From positions 652,501 through 716,500 of the forward strand of contig MCFH01000019.1 in the NCBI GenBank assembly GCA_002104945.1: a DNA stretch of 64,000 nt, given 5' to 3'. The notes under the pieces are model-generated. The model made no database searches. It worked only from the letters and a program-made list of their open reading frames with translations, and had not been told where the DNA came from. A program made the position numbers and the translations under genes. Below are positions 45,790-57,970 of this stretch, in pieces. Position 1 is the first letter of the stretch; each line of letters starts with the position of its first letter. The DNA is from Piromyces finnis (Eukaryota; Neocallimastigomycota; Neocallimastigomycetes; Neocallimastigales; Neocallimastigaceae).

Positions 45790-48700
45790 TTCTAACTCCA
45801 AAATTGATAATAACCAAACCCACAATATCAATAACATAAACGAGCAAGTTTATGTTGATGAAACACGTGACTCACATAAAACAGAAAAATTTTCAAATTC
45901 TGAAGAAAAATTCTCTGACCCTTTGGTGGATGATCCAATCAAAGACATAGATAAGGATGATGTTACACAAAATCACGTGACAAATACAATCGATGATAAG
46001 GACATCGAAAACCTTATTTACGCATTCAAGAGGAAAAGTTCTGAAGAAAGTGATGAAAGTGAAGATGAGGATCACGTGACTCAGTCGAAGAAAAAGAAAC
46101 TTCGAGAAAACCCCTTGCCAATACACACAAAGGCCACTCAGATGAAAGAACAGCAAGAAATTCAAAACGAGAAAAATTCAAATTTTCATACCACTACTTC
46201 CCGCATGGACATCCTAGACCCCTCGGTAATTGCAGACAAGAATATCTCTTCTGCCAAGAAGAAAAATAAAGAAGCCAGAAACAAAAGGAGAACTGGTCCG
46301 GATATCTCTAGTAATCAAGATGATATAGAGGAAGAAGTTATTGGAAGTAAGAAGTCGCTGAAAGGAAACTATTACGACTTCTTACGTTCTATTATTATGC
46401 TTGGCAAAAATAAGGAGTATGATGTATATGATGCTCTCAATAATACCAATGCTGGTATTACCTTTGCACAACTCTTTGCTGTTAGCCCTATCATTAGAAG
46501 ACTTTGTGCGAAAGGCTTAAAACTTGATCCTAATGACGTTAGAAAAATAAACGCCATTCAAAATTTGGATCTTGATGATGATGATATTAGTTCATTTATT
46601 AATATTATCAACGAAGGTGATGTCGATGGTGATGATAATAACAATAATGTTAACAATAGTGTCGACAACATTGATGTTAGTAATGAGATTAACGTCATTA
46701 ATAAAGTCAATATCGCTTCTGTTATAGGTTCTGTTGACAACAATATTGTAAGAGTGTTAGTGGATACAGGCTCTGATGTCAACGTGATTACTAAGTCCTT
46801 CTTTGATATTATATCAAAGAAACATAAAATTAAATACTTTAAAAGAACATTCTTCAAGCTAGCTAGCCAACAAGTCATCTCCACTAATCAAGCAGTAAGT
46901 CTCGTTCTTCGTTTTGATAAGCTTAAAATAAGTACTACCTTCTGGATCCTAGAAGACGAAGATTCCTGCTATGATATCATACTTGGGCGCCAGTCACAAA
47001 AGGATCATAGGCTATATATAGATCCTGATGACGACGCTTTATATATGAAAACTGATGGATCCTCTATTATGGTTGCTCAACCATCAGATTCCATATCGCA
47101 AGGAAATAAATTATATCATATTACTATTATGAATAATATTAATTCCTTAAAAGATATTTCTGATATTGATAATATTATCTCAAAGGATGAACAAATTCAA
47201 CTTCATTCTTTAATAAAAAATTATAGGGATGTTTTAATCGATTCCATTGATGATGTTTCAGTTGCTGATGCTGAACCTCATTCTATTGAATTAACATCCA
47301 CCAAACCCATTAAACTGAGACCTTATAAGATATCTCTTGCTCAATCCCAAGCATTAAAAGAAGAGATTTCGAAACTATTGAAACACGGTCTCATTGAACC
47401 TTCCCATTCACCATGGTCATTCCCTGTTGTTATGGTGAAAAAGAAAAATGGTAAATGGCGTATGTGTGTCGATTATAGAAAATTAAATCAAATTACTATT
47501 AAAGACGCGTATGCTCTACCATTTATTGATGAACTACTAGAATCTGTTCATGGCGCAAAATATTTCTCTGCTATTGACCTTTTTTCTGGTTTTCATCAAA
47601 TTCCAATGAATAGCAAAGATATCGAAAAGACAGCATTCACTACTAAGTTTGGTAATTTTAACTTTAAGGTTATGCCATTCGGGTTAACTAATGCACCCGC
47701 ATCCTTCCAACGTGAAATGAACCGTATTCTTATGCCTCTTATCGGTACTTGTCTATTTGTTTACATGGATGATATTTTAGTTTATTCTCCTAACTTTAAA
47801 CAACATTTAAAGGACCTTGAAAAACTTTTTATTATCCTAAGAGAACATAAATTCTCTATTAATATTGATAAGTGTTCTTTTTGCAAAAACTCCGTCGAAG
47901 TTCTTGGTCACGTACTTACTGCAGATGGTATTAAACCTATGCCTTCTAAAGTTCTTGCTATAGCTTCTTGGAACACTCCTAAAAACGTCACTCAACTTAG
48001 GTCTTTCCTTGGCTTAGTTAGCTACTATAGAAAATTTATTCCTAACTTTGCTGCTATTTCAAGTTGTTTATATAAACTAACAAGTCCTAAAGCTAGTTTT
48101 ATTTGGTTAGATATCCATTCTGATGCCTTTTATACACTTCGTTCTTTTATTTGTTCTTCTAGTATTTTAAAATATCCCGACCCTAATAAACAGTTCATTA
48201 TTCGTACTGACGCATCTTCTTATGCTGTTGGTGCTGTTCTTCTTCAGCTTTCTGACTCTTATGATATTGAATTTCCTATTTATTGTGTTAGTAGATGTCT
48301 TAAAGATGCTGAAACGCGTTATTCTGTTACTGAAAAAGAAGGTATTGCTATTTTATTCGCTTTGAATAAATTCCGCTCCTATATTGCAGCTTCTCCTTTT
48401 GTTGTTAAAGTGTACACTGACCATAAGCCACTTGTAGGCTTCTTTAATTCAAGTATTCCTTCTAATGATAGACATATTAGATGGATAGCTAAGTTTAATG
48501 AATTTAGAGTTGACATTATTTATGAAAAAGGTAAAAATAATGTTTTTGCTGATGCTTTGTCTCGTATGCCCTCTTCGCAAAATTTAAATATTAATTCTAT
48601 TCATTCTATTTTAGAAGACAAAGAAGATAACATTTCCACCTTTGCTCCACCCAAAATTATTGAATATGTTAAGAAGAACTATTCATTTTTAAATGGTACC

Positions 48701-49798
48701 CTTGTTTACCGCTCTAAATCTGGAAATTATTTAAAAGTTATTGAAGATGACTCTTTAAAATTCTCCTTGATTCGTAAGGCTCATCTTGTCGGCCATGAAG
48801 GTGTTGAAAAAACACTTTCCAGATTAAAAGAAATATATTATTGGCCAGGAATGTGGAACGACGTAAATAAAGTCGTTAAAACATGTTTAGAATGTCAATG
48901 CTATCGTCCAAAACCTATTCCTAAAAATCTGTCTAATATTTCAAGTCCAGTTGAAAGACCTTTCGTCAGAGTTGGTTTGGATATAGTTGGACCACTACCA
49001 TTAACAGATAAAGGAAATTTATATATTATTGTTTTAGTAGACTATACTACTAAATGGGTTGAAGCCGCTCCCTTAAAGAAAATTGAAAGTCAAGACGTTA
49101 TTTATTTCCTAAAAGACGTCTTTGCAAGACATGGTGTCCCAGAAATAATTGTCACAGATAATGGAAGTCAGTTCACTTCGGATATAACAAAAACAATGAT
49201 AGACTTATATGGTTCCTGGGTTCAATTCGTTGCACCACATCACCCTGAAGCTAATGGACAAGTTGAAAACAGAAATAGAGAAATAATAAAAATACTTCGA
49301 CATTTATGTAAAAATCAAGAAAATTGGGACGAAATACTTCCGGCAACCCTATGGGCTCTGCGTACGTCTCGTTCGAAAGTTACAGGGTTTAGTAGTTTTG
49401 AACTTTTATATGGAAGAAAAGATTTATGGCCTCTTAGTGTGTTACTACCAGATATTCCAAAAGAAAAGGACGAGTCTGACGAAGAATACAATTTCAGACG
49501 TTTTGTCAGACACCAGAATTGGGTACAAGAAGCTACTGAAAATATCAAGCAAGCTCACGACTATTGGCTCCAAAGAAATGAAACAGCAAAGTCTATGCAA
49601 CACCGGTACAAGCCAGATGATCTAGTGCTGGTAAGATATATAGGTAGAAAAAAATTAGATCCATTCTTTTTGGGACCATTTAAAGTAAAGAAAGTATCAA
49701 AATTCAACACTTTAGTTTTAGAGACACTGGACACGCATAAAATACTAGAACGTAATGTCCATATTAAAAATGTGAAGCCCTATTTGTCCTCTCTATAA
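45761..49798 (+). CDS. Gypsy Pol: protease, RT, RNase H, integrase
   Basis: The -1 frame is open from the slippery site; the first Met is at 45,923 but is not needed if entry is by frameshift. Counted from that Met (1291 residues): acidic linker (1-230), retropepsin with VLVDTGSDVNVIT (about 276-288) and IILGRQSQ, RT with VYMDDILVYS (YMDD about 613), RNase H with IIRTDASSYAVG and YTDHKPLVGF, ADALSRM, then integrase with the H2C2 site (HLVGHEG, CLECQCYRPK), GLDIVGPLP, VTDNGSQF and GQVENRNRE (DDE complete), and a C-terminal GPF region (FFLGPFKVKKV). No stop or shift interrupts it. Confidence 0.95.
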   Translation, partial: LNGGSSQSSPSNSKIDNNQTHNINNINEQVYVDETRDSHKTEKFSNSEEKFSDPLVDDPIKDIDKDDVTQNHVTNTIDDKDIENLIYAFKRKSSEESDESEDEDHVTQSKKKKLRENPLPIHTKATQMKEQQEIQNEKNSNFHTTTSRMDILDPSVIADKNISSAKKKNKEARNKRRTGPDISSNQDDIEEEVIGSKKSLKGNYYDFLRSIIMLGKNKEYDVYDALNNTNAGITFAQLFAVSPIIRRLCAKGLKLDPNDVRKINAIQNLDLDDDDISSFINIINEGDVDGDDNNNNVNNSVDNIDVSNEINVINKVNIASVIGSVDNNIVRVLVDTGSDVNVITKSFFDIISKKHKIKYFKRTFFKLASQQVISTNQAVSLVLRFDKLKISTTFWILEDEDSCYDIILGRQSQKDHRLYIDPDDDALYMKTDGSSIMVAQPSDSISQGNKLYHITIMNNINSLKDISDIDNIISKDEQIQLHSLIKNYRDVLIDSIDDVSVADAEPHSIELTSTKPIKLRPYKISLAQSQALKEEISKLLKHGLIEPSHSPWSFPVVMVKKKNGKWRMCVDYRKLNQITIKDAYALPFIDELLESVHGAKYFSAIDLFSGFHQIPMNSKDIEKTAFTTKFGNFNFKVMPFGLTNAPASFQREMNRILMPLIGTCLFVYMDDILVYSPNFKQHLKDLEKLFIILREHKFSINIDKCSFCKNSVEVLGHVLTADGIKPMPSKVLAIASWNTPKNVTQLRSFLGLVSYYRKFIPNFAAISSCLYKLTSPKASFIWLDIHSDAFYTLRSFICSSSILKYPDPNKQFIIRTDASSYAVGAVLLQLSDSYDIEFPIYCVSRCLKDAETRYSVTEKEGIAILFALNKFRSYIAASPFVVKVYTDHKPLVGFFNSSIPSNDRHIRWIAKFNEFRVDIIYEKGKNNVFADALSRMPSSQNLNINSIHSILEDKEDNISTFAPPKIIEYVKKNYSFLNGTLVYRSKSGNYLKVIEDDSLKFSLIRKAHLVGHEGVEKTLSRLKEIYYWPGMWNDVNKVVKTCLECQCYRPKPIPKNLSNISSPVERPFVRVGLDIVGPLPLTDKGNLYIIVLVDYTTKWVEAAPLKKIESQDVIYFLKDVFARHGVPEIIVTDNGSQFTSDITKTMIDLYGSWVQFVAPHHPEANGQVENRNREIIKILRHLCKNQENWDEILPATLWALRTSRSKVTGFSSFELLYGRKDLWPLSVLLPDIPKEKDESDEEYNFRRFVRHQNWVQEATENIKQAHDYWLQRNETAKSMQHRYKPDDLVLVRYIGRKKLDPFFLGPFKVKKVSKFNTLVLETLDTHKILERNVHIKNVKPYLSSL

Positions 49799-50133
49799 AA
49801 ACATATAAAAAATAACGACCATTATATTAAAAAAAATCAAGAAAAACACACATTAAAATGCTGAAGACGAATTTTGTCTCATTTTTTTTTTATTTTTTTT
49901 ACCTTTTGAAAAAAAAATTTTATTAATAAAAAATTTTTAAATTTTTCATCATTTTTTTTATAAACCTTATTTTATATTATTTTTAATTTATATATAAAAA
50001 AAAAAAAAAAAAAAAAAAAATATTTTAATTTTTAAATATTTAATATGAAAATATCAAAAAATTCATATGTTTATTATTATTTATGAATATTTTTATCAGC
50101 TACCACTAAGTTGTATCTTAGGGGAGGAAATCT
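49799..50133 (+). promoter_or_regulatory. 3' untranslated region and polypurine tract
   Basis: 335 bp of A- and T-rich sequence with an A run at about 49,999-50,020, ending in TTAGGGGAGGAAATCT (50,118-50,133) directly before the 3' LTR, the expected plus-strand primer. Confidence 0.8.
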
Positions 50134-50765
50134 TGATAAATAATAATTATAAATATATTATAAATTTGATATTTGTAGAACGTTTTATTATAAAAATAAT
50201 TATTAAATAATTTTATATAGTTTAGCATAAAAATATAATTTACATAAAATCAAATATTTTATAAATTTATATATTTGATTGGGTTAAATTATAAAAATAA
50301 TTTTTAATATAAAGAATAATAATAATTTTTAGTAGAAAATGGGAAGACTTAACATATTAATAAGAAGTTGAATTTTTAATAATAGTTAATATAGTTAGTT
50401 AAATAATACATAATAATAATTAAAAGACAAAAATAAGTTTTTATATAATAAAAATTATTGTTAAAAAAGAGTATAAAAACAATAAATAAAAGAAAATATA
50501 AAAACGAAATTAAACTTGTCTAGTTTGTAATTATTGTGTTAATAATAAATAATATTTTATAGAATAAATCTGGTGTTATTATTCTATATAAATATTATTA
50601 AATAATAAAACTATAAATATTATAAAATATTATAAAATAAATTAAAATAAATAATAAAACAAGTAGATATTGTTAAAGCTCGTACAATAGCTGTCGAGAT
50701 AAAACAATATAAGGTAACGAATAAGTAGTTTAAAAAGTTGTAATATAACTACCAATCCGTTATCA
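50134..50765 (+). repeat. 3' LTR (632 bp)
   Basis: Same length as, and apparently identical to, the 5' LTR. It is followed by GATA and then directly by the solo 1076-bp LTR. Confidence 0.93.
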
Positions 50766-50769
50766 GATA

Positions 50770-51845
50770 TGATGCGTTGACCGATATATTTTTGAATAAT
50801 ATAATATTTTTAATAAATAATAAATTCTAATATTTATGATGAAACAATAAATTTAAAATAAAATAAAATATGTTTTATAATTAACAAATAAATCACTCAA
50901 AAACTCGAAAATAAACTCTTTTTATTATGTTTAAATTATCTCTTTATTATATTTATAATTTATTTATTGTCTATTTATTGTCCCCCCTTTATAAAGAAGA
51001 ATTTTATCTTCCTTTTATACATTTTCATTTATTACATGTATTATTATTTTTAACTATTAAATGTTATTATTACTATTGTTATTATTTATTAAAATTAAAA
51101 GAATAAATTAAAATTATGTCTTAGTATTATAAAATATTATAGAATATTACTTATTTGATTTTCTTATTACTTCAAAATGTTTAAATTTAGAAAAATTATT
51201 ATAAATTATCATTGACTATCATTAAATGTATAATACCTTGAATAAAATAATTAAAATTTAAAATTAAAATAATATTAAAATAAAATTAAAATGAAATTAA
51301 AATATTAAAAGTATCAATTATTATAAACACTCATTTTATACAGAAACATAAAAGAGTTCTGTATTTTATCTTTGAAATTGTTATTATTGTTCTATTTCCA
51401 GGCTTTAAATTAATCACTTTTAGTAATAATTACTCAGTTATTTATTTGTTAATTTATATATATAAGTTTGAAAGAATTTCTAAAGAACACTTGGATAAAA
51501 CACTAGAATTAATAATTTAATGTATATCATTTTATTTTTTTAGTTTATTTATTCATTTTTATTTACTTATTATTATTTTATTATTTTAATACATTTTTGG
51601 ATTGAGTCGTTTTATTTTATTTAATAATTTATTTTATTATTATCTCTATTAAGTCGTTTTTATTCATAATTTATTATTTAATAAAGAGAATATTATTTAT
51701 TTAAAAGAAAGGGTTATATTTCCATAAAATTATTATTTATTCATTTTTAAGGGTTATTATCTTTTATTTTTATTATAAGTCGCTATGGGTTAAGTCGTGT
51801 TTATTCGGCTAGTTTTTATTACGTTTTTATGTGAGTAGCGTATCA
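50770..51845 (-). repeat. Solo 1076-bp LTR
   Basis: Same sequence and orientation as the LTRs at 24,456 and 33,931, but with no internal region. It is flanked by GATA on both sides (50,766-50,769 and 51,846-51,849), consistent with insertion of a full element followed by LTR-LTR recombination. Confidence 0.9.
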
Positions 51846-51852
51846 GATATTT

Positions 51853-52402
51853 GTCGTTCCAGTTTTTATCCTGGTTGTTAAGGCGTTTCCTTAGCATACA
51901 TAAGGCTTCTGGTTCGACCCCGCAGATGTCAGTGCCTGTGGATTTTCCCACTGGGTTTGCCATGGGTTGGGTTATGATATTCAGGTAAGTATAAATGAAC
52001 TTTCTAATTTACTACTATGATAATAACACTCGTCTAGCCGGCCTGAGAGGGTCTAGTGTACATGGTACATTCCAAATTAGAACTTAATAAGTGGTGATTT
52101 AGGCTATGCCAAAAACACATAATATTCCTTAATCAATTTAAGTGTAAACATTAGGGGGCGGTTGACACGTGATCAAATTGACTATAAGAGGCTTAGCATT
52201 GTAGTTGTGAAATATCGTACAACGACATGCATCTAATGTACATGGATTAAGTGAGCGTCGAAGCTGAAGAAACAGTATGACAGACCAGGAGGGTCACAAC
52301 CACCTAGCAATAGGAATGAGCCAACGTTTCTCTAAGAACCACCATTGGGACTAACTTCAATTGATGGGAGAAATGCACTCGGAAGTTAAAAAAAAAAAAA
52401 AA
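51853..52402 (+). mobile_element. SINE, second copy, with split target duplication
   Basis: Twin of the SINE at 35,014. Its downstream target duplication TTAAAAGGATATTT is at 52,403-52,416. The upstream one is complete but interrupted: TTAAAAGGATA at 44,154-44,164, then the gypsy element, the solo LTR, and GATATTT at 51,846-51,852. This shows the SINE was there first. Confidence 0.85.
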
Positions 52403-52416
52403 TTAAAAGGATATTT

Positions 52417-54902
52417 AGAGTGTTTATAATTACTATTAAAATCATTTATGCCTTTTTGGTGAAGTTTATAGCCCATATCAAAGAATTTTTTGTATTTAAT
52501 ATTTTCCTTAATAATTCGCATAATTTTTTAATTTAGATTGAGTGATTTAATTTACAATAATTAAAAATAAAAAACATTACAATTTTATTATTAAGTTTAA
52601 AGGCCATTATTAAATATGTTGTTATTTGACTATTAAGTAACGAGTAAAATAAAAATATATTAAATATCTTTTCATAATTACAACTAGGTTTGTAATTGTT
52701 TAATTATTATTAATTAAATATTTGTAAAACTATTATAAAGCATTATAATATTTACTAATGAATGATAAAAATATAAAAAAACTTAAAATATTAAATATAA
52801 AAGAAATACTCATAACCCATGTAAATAATTTTATATTTTTTATAATTTAAATAAAATAAATTTATGTTTTCTATTTAAGTAAAAATAAATAAATTTTATA
52901 ATATTTAAAAAAAAATAATTTTATTCTGTATTTTAAAAAATTAGTTTCTATATCAATATTAAATATTATTATTATAATATATAAAATAAAATAGATATTA
53001 TAGAAATTATCTATTAAAATTCTAAAATTATTGAATAAAGTTTATATATTTAAAGTTTTAAATTTTTCATTGATTTTATATCCTCTAGTTTTTATATTAT
53101 CATAGCATATTGTAAAAGTCATATGTTATATCAGTTTTAAAATGATATAAATAATAGTGGAAAAAAGGAAAATTAAAGTTTTAATAAACTTTAACTGTCT
53201 ATTTTATATTACACCCATATAGAAAAAAAAATTGATGTAAATAAATAAAATAGCTGAGCTTTTCCAATTATAAACATAATATTTTTATATACATCTTATT
53301 ATTAATATTATTTTATATATTCAAGTTATTTAGTATAATAAATAAGTTATCATTATTATTTTATTTGTGTGAATATATAAAAAAAAATATATTATAATGT
53401 AATTGGAAGAAAACTATTCTATTTAAAATATATAAAATATATTCTAACTTAAAGTTAATATAATTTAATATGAGATATTTATTTTATTTAACTTTTAAAT
53501 ATTATATATATATATATATTATTTTTAGCTACAAATTTATTACATTAAAGAATAAAAAACTTATGGGATATATTTAATAAAGATAAAACAAAGTGTTATA
53601 GGTATTATAGTAATAAAATAATGACTGTTAATAATTATTAATTAAATATTCAAGTAATTGATATAATCTTAGTCAATTATAAATATATTTTTATTACTAT
53701 AATGAAAAAAAATACATAGAATATATTTATTAATTTATAAAATATACCTTTATATACTTTTATGCGTTATGATAATTTATTATATATATAGATAAATCTT
53801 TCATTTCCTCACCGATGTTTATAGGATATAATTTTTGTAATATAATAAACAATACTTTTTCTTGGTGACGTTTTTAGCCCGTACCAAAAAAGATTGTTGG
53901 TTTTTTATTTTTTCCTTAATAGTATAAATTTTTAAGTTGAATGGTTTTATATTGTAAATGGAAATTAATAATTAACTATTGAATCTTATTAAAATTGTTA
54001 TAATACCATAAACTAGACAGACTGGGAGGTCACAACCACCTAGCAATAGGAAGGAGTTAACATTTCTCTAAGAACCACCATTGGGACTAACTCTGATTGA
54101 TGGTAGAAATGCACTTTGTAGTTAAGAAAAAAATCATAAACTAATAAACTTTACCTATTAATAATTTAATAATTCACATGTTTTAAGAATATTTAATATT
54201 TATATACGTTTTAGTAATATTATCAGCCATTTTTTATAGTATAACTTTAATCCGTTATTATTGTCTATTTTATATTTATCATAAATAAACTTTATTATAT
54301 GTTATAAATTAATATTAAACTTTATATTAAAATAATTCTAACAATTGTATATTATATAAAGCTTAATTTAGATAAATTTTTATTTTAAAATAATATTCTT
54401 TAAATATTAATTAATGGATAAAGCTTATTATAATATTTATTTCTATAATATATTTTTATATTTTTATTAATAAGTGTAATCATATAAATAATTATATGTT
54501 ACAGTATATTAAAGATTAAAGTAAATATAGATTTCAATTTTGTAATATTTTTATAAAATAAAAGAAAACATAAATTTTATAATTATTTTTTTTACAATTT
54601 GTGTAAATTATTATTTATTATTATTTAGGTGGATAAATATATGACAAAAGAGTCTTATACTTTATATTATATTTATAGATATTAAATATTTATTATAATT
54701 AAGTATGTAAAATTATAAAAACTTAATAATTTATTTAATTATTTTCACTTTTTTAAATGGATAAAAAAACAGAAGTTATATATTTTGTTATTTTTATTAT
54801 TATGAAATAAATTGATATATATTTTTATAATCATAATTAAAAAATTTTTATAAATTTATTTAACAATACATTTATATATACTAAATAATTATTAATTTTA
54901 TT
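52417..54902. other. AT-rich intergenic stretch, duplicate of 35,578-38,062
   Basis: No gene is seen. It contains the same SINE 3' fragment at 54,016-54,133. One A-run length difference from the first copy was noticed, near 36,541/53,380. Confidence 0.7.
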
Positions 54903-57558
54903 CTATATATATCCGTTATCAAATTTGCTACTTCTAACCATCGCAGAATCTGTTGTAGGTGCTGTTATAATTGTTTGTTTGCCTACATTTCCGTTTATAC
55001 TTGTTTTCTTGTGATATTCAATAATTTTGGCAGTTATACCCATTTTACTTTTTGTATTCATGGAATTTCTTGAATCAGATTGTATATTCTTATTTTTATA
55101 TGAAATTGAACTATCATTTAATTTATTAATGCTACCACTTAAAAAGTTATCTTCTTTATTTTTTAAAATGAAATATAAAAATAATTTATATCCATAGATT
55201 AAACAATAATTTGATAATGAAAACATTATATAAATAATTTCATTTAATAAAAAGGAAACAATATAATTATTGATGTTTAATGTTTCAGTGATTATTAAAA
55301 AAATTGAATCAAGAATATCTAAACAAATTGCTCCACATAAATTTATAATTTCATAATGGATTTCTTTAATATTCCATTCAATGAATATAAGTAATAAAAA
55401 TACTAAAAATATTAAAACTTTATATAAAATAAATAAAATATGAACAAATTTTCCAAATGTTTCGTTTAATGAACATATCTCGAAATTAACATCTCCATTA
55501 TTTATATTAAATACAAAATTAACTTCATATGGTTTTATGAATGAGAGTCCATCAAGAATCAATTCAATTAAAATAAAAATGAATAAAAAGATATATCTAT
55601 TATTTTTAATCCATGTTGAATATTTATTTTCTTCTGGGAAATAAACAAATAATTTATGTAGAATAGGTATTAAATTTAGTGTAATACCAAATGTAACCAT
55701 AATCCATTTAAATTGACATTTAAATTTCGATATATCACCATATTCTAGAAAACCAGCACCTAATATTAAGCATAATCCTAATATTGAAATGAACCAAAAA
55801 TCTTTTGATAAAAAGTTATAGTATTTTTTAAATTTTTTAATATAAAGTAATACAAGTGATAAACCAAATATCATCATTAATCCTGATAAAATTCCAATGA
55901 ATAATAGAGCAAGAGAAGAATTATCATCTTCATCTAACGATATTTTATATATTTTTGAATAATCATTAATTTCATGAAGTACTTGAGATGCAGTTTTATT
56001 TCCATATAAATATTCAAAAACACGTTCTCTAAAAAATGCTGAATATTCATCATAATCTTTATTAACATGTGTTGGTCTATTAATAAATTGAATATTCTTA
56101 ACTAATTCACAATCCACAATTTTGCATACTTCTTCATCATCATATAGTTCCATTATTCCTGTTGCTATATTAGACGATGCCATTAATTCTTTTTGAGTTT
56201 CTTTCGATGTTAAATATTCAATAAAAAGGGCGGCACCTTTTTTTTTTTCTTCACTTGAAAATAAATTAATACCAATATTTGAACCACCAACACAAGATCC
56301 AGATATTCCAGATTTTCCACCAGGTAAATAATGTTGTTTATATTTCATTGAGTATATATTATTCCAATATTTTAAAAATATAGATCTTCCATTCATTAAT
56401 TTATTAATTGTATAAGGAATAACAGACTGGAATTCTTCATCTATTTTATATTTTAAATATGTTATTATTTTATAATTATTCATAATTTATTGTTTTAAGA
56501 AACCTTACCAGAAGATATTCTTTCTTTTATTTCTTTTATTTTTTCTAAAGCTTTTATTGCATTTTCACTTAATAAATCTGGAAATGGATCATTTTTTTGA
56601 TTTCTAAATGAATACATTATTTCGTATATAGAACACATTCCTGATGATACTTTTAAAGTTATAAAATATATAATTAATATTAAATATTAATAATATCATA
56701 ATTTATTTATATATAATACTTACTATCAAATAATCCATTATATGCTGATAAATCAGAATTAGGATTTTTTTTTCTATCCTCTTTAAGAATATATTCAGCT
56801 GTATCGATTAATTCATTCCATGTTGTTGGAACTTCTTGATTATATTCTTTTAGTATTTCTTCATTTACATATAAGACATTAAAGTCTACTTCAACAGGCT
56901 ATTAATAATATAATATTTTAATATCCATTATATCCATTAATTTTAATAATATGTGATGTAAATTAAATTAACTATATATAAATATATATATATTATTATT
57001 TTATGTATCAAAAAAGAAAAACGAATATTTACCAATCCAACCCATTTATCATTATAGGTACATGTTTCAGAAGCTATTCCTGAAGAATACATATCAATAT
57101 GTTCTTTTGGTAACACTGTTCTTAAATCTACTAAATATGGTCCAAATCTTATCGGGTATACATTATCATAAAATATTACATCATATTTTCCTTCTTTCTT
57201 TTTAAGCATTGTTTCAATTGTCGTTCCATAATCGTTTATAAATTGAGTAGCATTTGCTAATGTTAAAAGATTTAATTTAACTTCAACATCTAAACCTTTT
57301 TCTTCAGCTTGACTATTAAACTTTTTTATTAAATCTGTATATTCAAAATCATTACTATATGTGAATGCAATAATATTAACAATATTCTTACATTTAGCTT
57401 TTCAGTTTTATTATAGATATATATATTTAAACATATAGATATTAATATTTAATATGAATTTTATTATATAGAAAAATGTACTATTTCATAAGTATTGTCT
57501 ATTTACTTATTTTATATAAAAGTGTTGTTAAAAATATCAATATATATATATATTTCAT
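54903..57558 (-). CDS. Receptor gene C: solute-binding domain fused to class C-type seven-helix domain
   Basis: Five exons: 57,558-57,507, 57,397-57,033, 56,898-56,724, 56,649-56,509, 56,440-54,903, all GT-AG, giving 756 aa without a stop. Exon 1 encodes a signal peptide (MKYIYILIFLTTLLYKI). Residues about 20-400 resemble family-1 extracellular solute-binding proteins (LNLLTLANATQFI; KYDVIFYDNVYP; NVLYVNEEILKEY; PTTWNELIDTA; GKSGISGSCVGGSNIGIN). Residues about 420-690 form seven hydrophobic helices (first SLALLFIGILSGLMMIF), then a Ser/Asn-rich tail of about 65 residues. Such fusions are known as an expanded receptor class in gut fungi; the ligand, perhaps a sugar or other small nutrient, is inferred only. 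The apparent start MNNYKIITYL lies in intron 4. Confidence 0.85.
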
Positions 57559-57970
57559 TAATGATTTTTTTTTCTTTTATTAGTATTACTTTAAAATTTA
57601 ATAATTTCATATAGCTTTATTTTATTTTTTTATTTTTATATTTTAACTATTAAAAAAGAATTATATACTTATTTTACTTTTAAATATATCAATATAATAA
57701 CTTTAAAAAAATTTATCAAATAATATAAGATTTTAAAGATTTTAATATAAATAGAGTTAGCAATTTATATATAATAAAAAAATATATAATCGTAAAACCA
57801 ATTCAAATAAATATTTATTATTTATAAATATTAGATTAATAAAAGGAATTAATTCAATATATTTATATATTAATAAATTATATATATAAATGGGTGTTAT
57901 ATTCTAATAATACATTTATTTGGTTTCTTAGTTTATAAACTAATATATATTACATGTTAAATAATTATTT
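57559..57970. other. Intergenic region between receptor genes D and C
   Basis: About 410 bp of AT-rich DNA between the end of gene D and the start of gene C; the promoter of C must lie here. It is the same as 40,718-41,129 between genes B and A. Confidence 0.6.

Larger units (their letters stand above)
44165..50765 (+). mobile_element. Intact young Ty3/gypsy retrotransposon with 632-bp LTRs
   Basis: LTRs 44,165-44,796 and 50,134-50,765 have equal length and look identical. Between them are a primer binding site, gag, a -1 frameshift cassette, an open pol and a polypurine tract. GATA flanks both ends (44,161-44,164 and 50,766-50,769), a 4-bp target duplication. All catalytic motifs are present. 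This is a candidate active element. Confidence 0.95.

Noticed and set aside
46558-46884. Minus-strand frame rich in Leu, Ser and Thr
   Set aside because: Shadow of the Asp/Asn-rich Pol linker on the other strand.
54903-57209. Separate small gene for the solute-binding part, or horizontally acquired bacterial transporter gene
   Set aside because: The pieces are exons of one gene with conserved phases and a shared signal peptide, fused to seven helices; no transporter partner genes are present.
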